A stretch of 5,361 bases of DNA from Streptosporangiaceae bacterium (GTDB lineage: Bacteria > Actinomycetota > Actinomycetes > Streptosporangiales > Streptosporangiaceae): NCBI GenBank assembly GCA_030040475.1, contig JASHTQ010000173.1, positions 1-5,361 of the forward strand, read 5' to 3'. The first letter of the stretch is position 1, and each line of letters starts with the position of its first letter. Shown here piece by piece: positions 1-5,344 of this stretch. The notes under the pieces were generated by a model. The model was not told where the DNA came from, made no database searches, and was given only the letters and a program-made list of their open reading frames with translations. The position numbers and the translations under genes were made by a program.

Positions 1-1051
1 CGCCAGATCCGGTGCCAGCTTCGACAAGGACTACACGCTGCGGCTCGCGCGGGCGCACGAGGAGAACGGCTGGGACCGGGTCCTGTTCGCCTACGGCTCC
101 GGGTCCCCCGACCCCAACGCCGCGGCCGCCTACATCGCCACCAAGACCGACACGCTGCAGCTCTTGCTCGCCCACCGGCCGAACGTGTCCTACCCGACGT
201 TCGCGGCCAAGACCTTCGCCACCATCGACCAGATCAGCGACGGCCGGGTAACCGTGCACTTCATCACCGGCGGCACCGACCACGAGCAGCAGCGCGAGGG
301 CGACTACCTGACCCACGACGAGCGCTACGCCCGCACCGGCGAGTACATGGCCATCGTCAGGCAGGTGTGGACCGCCCGCGAGCCCTTCGATCACTCCGGG
401 CCGCACTACACGTTCGCCGACTTCGTCAGCGACGTCTTCCCGGTCCAGGTCCCCCGGCCTCGGCTGTCGTTCGGCGGCTCGTCGCCCGCCGCGTACAAGG
501 TCGGCGGCGCCGAGGCCGATATCTACTGCCTGTGGGGCGAGCCGCTGGCGAGCACCGCGGAGCAGATCGAGTCGGTGAAGGCCGCCGCCCGGGCGGCCGG
601 ACGTGCCGACGTCCCGAAGATCCAGGTCGCGTTCCGGCCGATCATCGCGCCGACACAGGAGAAGGCGTGGGCGAAGGCCCGCGACATCGTCGGCCGGATC
701 GAAGACCGGGTGGCGGCGAACGGGGGTGCGCTGTCCCGGCGCCGCCCGCTGAAGAACCCGGAGAACACCGGTTCCCAGCGGCTGCTGGCCATCGCCGCCG
801 AGGGCGAGCGGTTCGACCGCGCGCTGTGGACCCGCACCGCGGCGGCCACCGGCGGCGCGGGCAACTCCAACGCGCTGGTCGGCACGCCCGACACCGTGGC
901 GCAGGCCATCCTGGACTACATCGATCTCGGCGTCGACATCATCTCCATGCGCGGCTACGACCTGCTCGCCGACGCCGTCGATATCGGCCGCCAGGTCATC
1001 CCGATCGTCAGGGAAGAGGTCGCCAAGCGGGACAAGGCGGTGGCGGTATGA
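1..1051 (+). CDS. SsuD-like LLM class flavin-dependent monooxygenase (5' end cut by window edge)
   Basis: The frame is open from base 2 to the TGA at 1049-1051, giving 349 visible residues. By comparison with SsuD (about 380 residues), roughly 25-40 N-terminal residues lie off the window. The protein is a cytosolic TIM-barrel enzyme of the luciferase-like superfamily, expected to use FMNH2 and O2 supplied by a separate reductase. Visible family marks, in visible numbering, are IDQISDGR (75-82), HFITGGTD (86-93), LTHDERYARTGEY (103-115), the FMN/phosphate-type loop LSFGGSSPAA (155-164), LWGEP (177-181) and GGAGNSNALVG (284-294). The overall order matches alkanesulfonate monooxygenase SsuD. However, positions I align with SsuD Cys54, His228, Arg297 and His333 are not conserved (see findings), so alkanesulfonate as substrate is doubtful. 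Its stop overlaps the next start by four bases, so the two genes are co-transcribed. The family call is firm; the substrate is unknown. Confidence 0.9.
   Translation, partial: ARSGASFDKDYTLRLARAHEENGWDRVLFAYGSGSPDPNAAAAYIATKTDTLQLLLAHRPNVSYPTFAAKTFATIDQISDGRVTVHFITGGTDHEQQREGDYLTHDERYARTGEYMAIVRQVWTAREPFDHSGPHYTFADFVSDVFPVQVPRPRLSFGGSSPAAYKVGGAEADIYCLWGEPLASTAEQIESVKAAARAAGRADVPKIQVAFRPIIAPTQEKAWAKARDIVGRIEDRVAANGGALSRRRPLKNPENTGSQRLLAIAAEGERFDRALWTRTAAATGGAGNSNALVGTPDTVAQAILDYIDLGVDIISMRGYDLLADAVDIGRQVIPIVREEVAKRDKAVAV
1034..1041 (+). promoter_or_regulatory. Ribosome binding site of the second monooxygenase
   Basis: AAGGCGGT matches the consensus AAGGAGGT at seven of eight bases and lies six bases before the ATG at 1048. 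It sits inside the 3' end of the first monooxygenase. It decides the start at 1048 although the frame is open far upstream, and the upstream part of that frame is arginine-rich shadow of gene 1. Confidence 0.6.
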
Positions 1052-2160
1052 AGTTCATCGGCCTGGACCTGGTCGCCAATGCCCCGGACGCCTCCGGGCG
1101 GCCGGGCGATCCGACCCGGCGGCTGTCGGAGACGGTGGAGAACGCCGTCCTGTTCGAGGAGCTCGGCTTCGACGGCTTCGCGGTCGGGGAACGGCACCAT
1201 GTCCCGTTCCTGTCCAGCGCGCCGCCGGTCGTGCTCAGCCACATCGCCGCGGTGACCTCGAAGATCCGGCTGTTCACCGGGGTCACGCTGCTGTCGGTGC
1301 TTGACCCGGTCCGGGTGGCGGAGGACTACGCCACCCTCGACCACCTGTCCGGCGGCCGGGTCGAGCTGATCATCGGCAAGGGCAACGGGCCCGAGCAGGC
1401 CGAGCTGTTCGGCATCGGCCGGCTCGAGGCCTGGGACACGATCGCGGAGAACTACAAGCTGCTGCGCCAGCTGTGGTCCGGGCACAAGGTCACCTGGACG
1501 CCTCCCGACGGCGTGCCCTCGATCAGGAAGTCACCGCTGACCGACGCCGAGGTGCACCCGCAGCCGCTGCAGCCCACGATCAGGATCTGGCATGGCTCGG
1601 CGACGGCGGAACGATCCGTGGAGCTCGCCGCCGAGTTCGGCGACCCGGTGTTCTCGGCCAACGGGATGAACCCGGTCACCCGCTATGCGGAGCTGGTCAG
1701 GCACTACCGCTCCCGCTGGGCCTCGCTCGGCCGCGACCCGGCCGAGGCGCTGGTGGGCGCCGGGCACGGGCAGACCTACGTGACCCGTGACTCGCAGGAC
1801 GCCGTGGCCGCCTACCGGCCGGTGTACGAGCGGTTCGCGGCCATGGTGGCCAATTCCGGGCAGCTGCCGGGCACGTTCACCGTCTACGACGACTACGACG
1901 ACTTCCTGGCCCGGGGCTCGGCGCTTGTCGGCAGCCCGGAGCAGGTGATCGACAAGGTGGGGCGCTACCACGAGGCGTTCGGCAACCGGCTGATCGCGAT
2001 CGGCGGCCACCAGGGAAACCTCAGCCGCAAGGAGTTCCTCACCAGCCTGGAGCTGTTCCAGGCCGAGGTCGCCCCGGCCCTGCGGCTGAGCATCCCCGAC
2101 CCGCCGTGGCCGGCTCCGGTGGCCGAGGTCCGGCGCCGCCCCGCCGGGTCACGGAGCTGA
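1048..2160 (+). CDS. LuxA-like LLM class flavin-dependent oxidoreductase
   Basis: A 370-residue protein of the bacterial luciferase-like family: a single TIM-barrel domain, cytosolic, with no signal or membrane segment. It starts with a typical first beta-strand (MKFIGLDL, 1-8). It continues with FDGFAVGERHH (41-51, the position of the EHH-type motif in luciferase relatives), LFTGVTLLSVLDPVRVAEDYATLDHLSGGR (75-104, the most conserved block, given here by its ends VTLLSVLDP and DHLSGGR), and GKGNGPEQAELFG (110-122). Near the C-terminus is the usual LVGSPEQVIDKVGRYHEAFG stretch (from 293). The last 25 residues are proline/arginine-rich and probably a dispensable tail. The ATG overlaps the stop of gene 1 (ATGA) with a good ribosome binding site upstream, so the two are translationally coupled and may act on the same substrate or consecutive intermediates. 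It resembles putative FMN-dependent LLM proteins more than F420 enzymes, but the cofactor and substrate cannot be settled from sequence alone. Confidence 0.88.
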   Translation: MKFIGLDLVANAPDASGRPGDPTRRLSETVENAVLFEELGFDGFAVGERHHVPFLSSAPPVVLSHIAAVTSKIRLFTGVTLLSVLDPVRVAEDYATLDHLSGGRVELIIGKGNGPEQAELFGIGRLEAWDTIAENYKLLRQLWSGHKVTWTPPDGVPSIRKSPLTDAEVHPQPLQPTIRIWHGSATAERSVELAAEFGDPVFSANGMNPVTRYAELVRHYRSRWASLGRDPAEALVGAGHGQTYVTRDSQDAVAAYRPVYERFAAMVANSGQLPGTFTVYDDYDDFLARGSALVGSPEQVIDKVGRYHEAFGNRLIAIGGHQGNLSRKEFLTSLELFQAEVAPALRLSIPDPPWPAPVAEVRRRPAGSRS

Positions 2161-2238
2161 CAGGTCCTCGTGCCAGGTCCGGCCGCCGTCGAAGTCGACC
2201 GGCGGGCGCTCGAACACCGCCGGAGCATAACGCGCGGG
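2152..2238 (-). pseudogene. Possible 3' remnant of a gene on the opposite strand
   Basis: Read on the minus strand, this stretch encodes RYAPAVFERPPVDFDGG followed by RTWHEDLSAP, then TGA at 2149-2151. The 19 codons from GTG (Val) to CTG (Leu) all end in G or C, yet their second positions are mixed. The residues are balanced rather than arginine- or proline-only, which is the pattern of real coding sequence in this genome and unlike the shadow frames. The frame upstream degenerates into Gly/Ala/Pro and runs into the promoter and start of gene 3 on the other strand, so an intact gene is unlikely. I do not recognise the family. It could equally be chance in a GC-rich spacer. Confidence 0.22.
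2183..2205 (+). terminator. GC-rich hairpin after the second monooxygenase (weak terminator candidate)
   Basis: CCGCCGTCG (2183-2191) pairs with CGA-C-CGGCGG (2196-2205), leaving an AAGT loop and one bulged C. The hairpin begins 23 bases after the stop of gene 2. No T-run follows, so it is at best a U-less terminator of the kind proposed for actinomycetes. It may only be a by-product of high GC. Confidence 0.25.
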
Positions 2239-2292
2239 CGCCGGCGACGACCCGGCCACCCCGGCGGCCCCCGGGTGGGCGCGGGGCCGGCC

Positions 2293-2306
2293 TAGGCTGG
2301 ATCCCA
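2293..2306 (+). promoter_or_regulatory. Promoter for a leaderless transcript of the third monooxygenase
   Basis: TAGGCT (2293-2298) fits the actinobacterial -10 consensus TANNNT. It ends seven bases before the ATG at 2306, so the transcript would begin at or next to the A of the start codon. There is no Shine-Dalgarno sequence in front of this ATG, which agrees with leaderless translation. No clear -35 is visible. Palindromic GC-rich sequence (around 2252-2292, including GGCCGGCC at 2285-2292) occupies the -35 region and could be an operator. Confidence 0.55.
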
Positions 2307-3607
2307 TGTGCCCCCAGTTCAGGCCGCAAGCCCACTTCACCGCGTTCCTGGCCGGCGTCGGCTACCACGAGTCGGCCTGGCGGCTGGCCGCCCCCGCCGA
2401 CCTGGCGGACCCCTTCGGCGTGCTGGAACGGGCCACCAGGACCGCCGAGCGCGGCCTGCTCGACGCCGCGTTCTTCGCGGACTCCCCCGGCCTGGAGATC
2501 TTCCGTGCCCGCTACTTCCCCCAGGTCGGGTTCGACCCGCTCGAGCTGCTCGCCGCGCTGGCCCGGTCCACGACGCATGTCGGGCTGATCGCGACCGCCT
2601 CCACGACCTACAGCGCGCCGTACGACCTGGCGCGCCGGTTTTCCACCATCGACCACCTGTCCGGCGGGCGGGCCGGCTGGAACATCGTCACCACGCGGTA
2701 TGCCGGGGCGGCGGGTAACTTCGGGCTCGCCGCGCATCCGGCCGCCGAGGACCGCTACGCCCGGGCCGAGGAGTTCGTCGAGGTGGTCTCGCGGCTGTGG
2801 GAGAGCTGGAGCGCGGACGCGGTCGTGGCCGACCAGGACCGCGGCGTCTGGGCCGAGACGAGCCTGATCAGGCCGGTCGACTTCCACGGCCGTTTCTTCG
2901 ACGTCAACGGCGCGCTGACGCTGCCGCGATCACCGCAGGGACGGCCGGCGTTCGCCCAGGCCGGCTCGTCGGGACCCGGCGTCGACCTGGCGGGCAAGAC
3001 CGCCGACCTGGTCTTCACCGCGCAGCCTGACGTGCCGTCCGGGCAGCGCTTCCGGGATTCGGTCCGGGCGGCCGCACGCGGTCACGGACGCGACCCGGAC
3101 GCCGTCCTCGTGCTGCCCGGCGTGGCCTTCGTGCTCGGTAGCACCGAGGCCGAGGCCCGGGCCGCCCGGGCCGCGCTGGAAGACCGGGTCGACCCCGAGT
3201 TCCGGTGGCGCAACCTCGCGCACAACGCGGGGCTCGACGCCGCGCTGATCGATCCGGACCGCCCGCTCGGCGCGGCGGCGATCGCGGCCGCGCACCGCAC
3301 CAGCCGCACCGACGACGTGGTGCGCCGCAGCGAGCAGACCGGGAAGACCTTCCGCCAGCTTGCCGACGAGGTCACCGGCCTGCCCGGCGGCCTGGAGTTC
3401 ACCGGCACGCCCGAGCAGTTCGCCGACCTCATCGAGCGCTGGGTCGACGAGGGCGCCTGCGACGGCTTCACCCTCCAGCCGGCCACGCTGCCCGGGTCAC
3501 TTGAGGCGTTCACCGACCACATCGTGCCGCTGCTGCAGAAGCGGGGCCTGCACCGCACCGAGTACACCGCCACCACCCTGCGCGGCCACCTGCGCGGGGC
3601 GGCCTGA
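2306..3607 (+). CDS. NtaA/SnaA/DszA-family FMN-dependent monooxygenase
   Basis: A 433-residue protein, full length for the nitrilotriacetate/pristinamycin/dibenzothiophene-sulfone monooxygenase group of LLM enzymes (about 430-460 residues). Visible marks are the N-terminal strand with GYHESAWRL (19-27), LLDAAFFAD (51-59), TYSAPYDLARRFSTIDHLSG (101-120), the group signature GGRAGWNIVTT (120-130), EDRYARAEEFVEVVSRLW (148-165), HGRFFDVNG (194-202), PQGRPAFAQAGSS (210-222, flavin-phosphate loop) and a C-terminal LLQKRGLHRTEY (409-420). Members hydroxylate a carbon next to N or S using FMNH2 from a separate NADH:FMN reductase; none is in view. Substrates across the family range from chelators and sulfones to alkanes and antibiotic intermediates, so the substrate here is open. 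The gene follows gene 2 after 145 bases but has its own promoter and no ribosome binding site. The ATG fixes the start exactly where the family begins. Confidence 0.9.
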   Translation: MCPQFRPQAHFTAFLAGVGYHESAWRLAAPADLADPFGVLERATRTAERGLLDAAFFADSPGLEIFRARYFPQVGFDPLELLAALARSTTHVGLIATASTTYSAPYDLARRFSTIDHLSGGRAGWNIVTTRYAGAAGNFGLAAHPAAEDRYARAEEFVEVVSRLWESWSADAVVADQDRGVWAETSLIRPVDFHGRFFDVNGALTLPRSPQGRPAFAQAGSSGPGVDLAGKTADLVFTAQPDVPSGQRFRDSVRAAARGHGRDPDAVLVLPGVAFVLGSTEAEARAARAALEDRVDPEFRWRNLAHNAGLDAALIDPDRPLGAAAIAAAHRTSRTDDVVRRSEQTGKTFRQLADEVTGLPGGLEFTGTPEQFADLIERWVDEGACDGFTLQPATLPGSLEAFTDHIVPLLQKRGLHRTEYTATTLRGHLRGAA

Positions 3608-3608
3608 G

Positions 3609-3770
3609 CTATCCGGGGGCGAGCGCGGCCAGCAGGAGCGGGCTGTGCGGGGAGGCTTCGTCGGGCTGCCCGGGCGGACGCTGCCCGGGATGTGGGCACT
3701 CCGAAATGAGCCGAGTTTCCGGCGTGTCGCGCTCGTGGGCCGCCAGCCAGGACACGATGCCCCTGTTCAT
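3609..3770 (-). CDS. Candidate 53-residue small protein or gene fragment
   Basis: An ATG at 3770 opens a 53-codon frame ending in TAG (3609-3611), one base from the stop of the third monooxygenase on the other strand. The N-terminal half, MNRGIVSWLAAHERDTPETR then LISECPHPG, is balanced in composition. About 85 percent of codons end in G or C, as in genes of this genome; the remainder is proline-rich and ends in LLLAALAPG. No properly spaced ribosome binding site precedes the ATG (AGGG touches it). The frame is open upstream to a TAA at 3846-3848 without another start. I do not recognise a family. It could be a small gene, the 3' end of a decayed gene, or chance. Confidence 0.25.
   Translation of the reverse strand: MNRGIVSWLAAHERDTPETRLISECPHPGQRPPGQPDEASPHSPLLLAALAPG
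3665..3689. terminator. Hairpin from a repeated GCTGCCCGGG, possible bidirectional terminator
   Basis: GCTGCCCGGG occurs at 3665-3674 and again at 3680-3689. As a result CCCGGGC (3669-3675) pairs perfectly with GCCCGGG (3683-3689) around a 7-base loop. It lies about 60 bases after the stop of the third monooxygenase and between convergent genes, where a terminator is expected. There is no T-run on either side, so strength is uncertain. Confidence 0.35.
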
Positions 3771-3834
3771 CCCTGTCCGCGGCCGTCCGGCGCTCCGCCC
3801 GTCTTCTCGGTTCTGCCCGCCGGTCCTGTGCCGA

Positions 3835-3890
3835 CCGCAACATCCTTACATCGTGGCGGTTACAACCGCTACATCCTTACATCGTTGCGG
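3835..3890. repeat. Pair of 25-bp direct repeats forming a nested inverted structure
   Basis: Two 25-bp units (3835-3859 and 3866-3890) agree at 23 of 25 positions and share the core ACATCCTTACATCGT. Each unit is bounded by CCGC and GCGG, and six bases (TTACAA) separate them. The left arm of unit 1, CCGCAAC, is the exact complement of the right arm of unit 2, GTTGCGG. The inner arms GTGGCGGT (3853-3860) and ACCGCTAC (3865-3872) pair with one G-T wobble around a TACA loop. The core is clearly richer in A/T than its surroundings. It could be an operator, a small palindromic repeat element or a structured RNA end. There are only two units and no spacer of CRISPR length. Confidence 0.8.
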
Positions 3891-3915
3891 CCCGGCCTGG
3901 TGACCGAGTGACCGG

Positions 3916-3942
3916 AGGGGCCGCAGGGGCCGCAGGGGCGGC
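3916..3942. repeat. Three tandem 9-bp repeats (AGGGGCCGC)
   Basis: AGGGGCCGC is repeated at 3916-3924 and 3925-3933, followed by AGGGGCGGC at 3934-3942 with one change (8 of 9 identical). A simple slippage-type repeat with no sign of function. Confidence 0.8.
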
Positions 3943-4015
3943 GGGCACGACCGGATCGCCGCGGACGGGCACCGGGCCACATCCAAGACCCGCGACACCC
4001 CACAAACGCACGCTA

Positions 4016-4067
4016 CTTCGGGACGCTCACCTGGCGGCCGGCTTCGGGACGCTCACCTGGCGGCCGG
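4016..4067. repeat. Exact 26-bp tandem duplication abutting a stop codon
   Basis: The 26-bp unit starting CTTCGGGACG and ending TGGCGGCCGG is present at 4016-4041 and again, without a mismatch or gap, at 4042-4067. The second copy directly touches the stop codon (TAA on the minus strand, 4068-4070) of the membrane-protein gene, so it forms that gene's immediate 3' untranslated region. Complete identity suggests a recent duplication. Confidence 0.92.
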
Positions 4068-4712
4068 TTAGGATCCGGCTGGCCTTAGGCCCAGTACGTC
4101 CATGAAGGCGCCCTCGCCGGGTGGCGGAGGAGTCGCCGGGGTGCTCGCGCAGGTGTAGGAGTTGGCGTCGACCAACTCGATCACGCTCTCCTGGCCCGGG
4201 GACAGCTGGAAGTAGCCGAAGCTCAGCTCGGTGCCGGCGGGCATGGCCGCCGGGTCGATGACGAGGGCGTTCGGCGAGCTGTGCGGGGTCACGACCTGGT
4301 CGAAGCCGCCCGGGACGGGATCTGAGGTGCAGAAGCTGCCGCTGGTGACGATCGCCGGGATACCGTCTTGCCGCAGGTCGCCCTGCAAGGTCCCCGGGTC
4401 CAGCAGCACGTACGGATTGACGGTCAGCGTCGCCGTGCCGTCGGCGTGCTCGACCAGCGTGAAGGCCGCTGTCCGTATGGTGCCGGCGCCGCGGGCGGGG
4501 GCCGGGGCGAAGGCCCCGGTCAGGCCCAGGCCCAGGACCACAGCGCCGCCGGCCGCCGCGGCGGTGACGCCCGCGGCCAGCCGCCGGTGACCGCGTCCGG
4601 GCCGGTAATTGCGCTGGAGCAGCCGCTGGCCTGCCTGCTCGGGGGCCCGCATGTCGGCAGCGACCCGGGCGAGCACGCTGCGCAGTTCGTTCTCTAGTTC
4701 TTCGGTAGGCAT
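4068..4712 (-). CDS. Single-pass membrane protein coupled to the ECF sigma factor (probable sigma regulator)
   Basis: A 214-residue protein with three parts. The first is a charged cytosolic N-terminus (1-44, MPTEELENELRSVLARVAAD, helical). The second is one membrane segment (about 45-67, rich in Ala/Gly/Val/Leu) preceded by arginines, giving an inside-to-outside topology. The third is an outer domain (about 70-214) rich in Thr/Gly/Asp/Pro, with two cysteines (128 and 188) that may form a disulfide. The ATG shares its A with the TGA of the sigma gene (TGATG), and GAAGGG lies nine bases upstream, so the two are translationally coupled. Position after an ECF sigma gene, and a short cytosolic part ahead of a membrane segment, suggest an anti-sigma or sensor role. 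It lacks the HxxxCxxC zinc motif of classic ZAS anti-sigma factors. The outer domain is not one I recognise, so the role is inferred from context. Confidence 0.8.
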   Translation of the reverse strand: MPTEELENELRSVLARVAADMRAPEQAGQRLLQRNYRPGRGHRRLAAGVTAAAAGGAVVLGLGLTGAFAPAPARGAGTIRTAAFTLVEHADGTATLTVNPYVLLDPGTLQGDLRQDGIPAIVTSGSFCTSDPVPGGFDQVVTPHSSPNALVIDPAAMPAGTELSFGYFQLSPGQESVIELVDANSYTCASTPATPPPPGEGAFMDVLGLRPAGS

Positions 4713-5281
4713 CAGATGTTTCCCTTCGTGCTTGCCGAGCGGCGGGTTCGGGTAACTGGCGGCGCGTGGTGCGCGAGGGCCTCGGCCAGGCGGGCCGCGG
4801 CCCGGGATGCAGTGCTTGTGACCGTCCCTTCGGAGCAGCCGAGGATGTCAGCGACCTCGGTGACGGGGAGGTCAGCCCAGTAGCGCAGCACCAGCACTGC
4901 CCGCTGACGCGCCGGCAGCCGCGCCAGCGCCCAGCGGAATTCGGCCAGGTCATCGACCTCCCGCAGGGCTCGCGCGGCGCTCTCGTCGGCAGCTTCGGCA
5001 CCGCCGTCCTGCGACCAGAGCTCGGCTCGCTGCCGGGATCGGCGGCCGGCGTCATGCATCACCAGGTTGATCAGGACGCGGCGGGCATAGGCTGACGGGT
5101 GATCCATGGCCTTGACCCGGTTCCACCGCCGCGCCACCTTCAGCAGCGTTTCCTGGACGAGGTCCTCAGCCTCCTTGGCATCCCCGGTCATCAGGTAGCC
5201 GGTGCGCAACAGCGGGTCCCACGCGGCGGCCGCGAAGCCGTCGAACTCCCGCTTCGACGCACCGTGCCTGCCCCAGTCCAT
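4712..5281 (-). CDS. SigE-family ECF RNA polymerase sigma factor
   Basis: A 189-residue group IV sigma factor, slightly longer than usual for the actinobacterial SigE family (about 165-185). Region 2 spans about 11-85: FDGFAAAAWDPLLRTGYLMTG, shown here by its ends, then DAKEAEDLVQETLLKVARRW (34-53, core RNA polymerase contact) and HPSAYARRVLINLVMHDAGR (61-80, -10 recognition). A linker (86-113) leads to region 4: ALARLPARQRAVLVLRYWAD (118-137), then LPVTEVADILGCSEGTVTS (138-156), the helix-turn-helix for the -35. The family usually has GTVKS where this has GTVTS. The ATG at 5281 has AGGAGG four bases upstream and no competing start. It heads a two-gene unit with the membrane protein. It directs polymerase to its own promoter set, very likely under control of the downstream protein; the target genes and signal are unknown. 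Confidence 0.93.
   Translation of the reverse strand: MDWGRHGASKREFDGFAAAAWDPLLRTGYLMTGDAKEAEDLVQETLLKVARRWNRVKAMDHPSAYARRVLINLVMHDAGRRSRQRAELWSQDGGAEAADESAARALREVDDLAEFRWALARLPARQRAVLVLRYWADLPVTEVADILGCSEGTVTSTASRAAARLAEALAHHAPPVTRTRRSASTKGNI
4722..4727 (-). promoter_or_regulatory. Ribosome binding site of the membrane-protein gene
   Basis: GAAGGG on the minus strand, nine bases before the ATG at 4712 and inside the 3' end of the sigma gene. It supports the TGATG-coupled start. Confidence 0.5.
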
Positions 5282-5285
5282 CCCG

Positions 5286-5291
5286 CCTCCT
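5286..5291 (-). promoter_or_regulatory. Ribosome binding site of the sigma factor gene
   Basis: AGGAGG on the minus strand ends four bases before the ATG at 5281. This is the strongest Shine-Dalgarno in the window and it fixes the sigma factor start. Confidence 0.75.
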
Positions 5292-5315
5292 GCGGCCCTG
5301 CGCCGGGCCCTCGCA

Positions 5316-5344
5316 GGTATAAGTCCCGCCCGCCCGCATCACAC
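5316..5344 (-). promoter_or_regulatory. Candidate promoter upstream of the sigma factor gene
   Basis: On the minus strand TATACC (5321-5316) is the only A/T-rich hexamer in the leader. GTGTGA (5344-5339) lies 17 bases before it as a poor -35 (three of six to TTGACA). A transcript from here would have a short leader holding the AGGAGG and a GGCCC/GGGCC inverted repeat (5294-5309). An autoregulated ECF promoter is also possible but no known motif is visible. Confidence 0.3.

Larger units (their letters stand above)
3608..4067. other. 460-bp convergent intergenic region rich in short repeats
   Basis: This lies between the stop of the third monooxygenase and the stop of the minus-strand membrane-protein gene, and is long for a convergent gap. 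It contains a 7-bp-stem hairpin (3669-3689), a pair of 25-bp repeats (3835-3890), three 9-bp repeats (3916-3942) and an exact 26-bp tandem duplication (4016-4067). One weak 53-codon minus-strand frame sits at 3609-3770. I see no tRNA, no transposase remnant and no strong promoter. Reading frames that span it are arginine/proline-rich shadows. Confidence 0.7.

Noticed and set aside
367..1047. Upstream extension of the second monooxygenase frame
   Set aside because: The frame is open but its translation is arginine/proline/glycine-rich shadow of gene 1. The family N-terminus and a ribosome binding site fit the ATG at 1048.
3082..3843. Minus-strand 253-codon frame opposite the end of the third monooxygenase
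   Set aside because: Arg/Ala/Ser-rich, no family motif, antisense to a well-supported gene.
3835..3890. CRISPR array
   Set aside because: Only two units, a 6-bp spacer, and no cas genes.
3608..4067. Insertion sequence or integration scar
   Set aside because: No transposase frame, no terminal inverted repeats bounding the region and no target-site duplication could be found. The 26-bp repeat is a tandem copy, not flanking.
3908..4105. Plus-strand 65-codon frame with Gly-Ala repeats
   Set aside because: The Gly-Ala pattern only reflects the 9-bp DNA triplicate, and the frame runs through the 26-bp duplication into the antisense of the membrane-protein gene.
4719..4735. Frameshift between the sigma factor and the membrane protein
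   Set aside because: Both proteins are complete with their own start and stop, and the one-base TGATG overlap is normal coupling.
4027..5055. Long minus-strand frame (342 codons) across both sigma-operon genes
   Set aside because: It is arginine/proline-rich and lies in a different frame over two recognisable proteins, so it is a GC-driven shadow.
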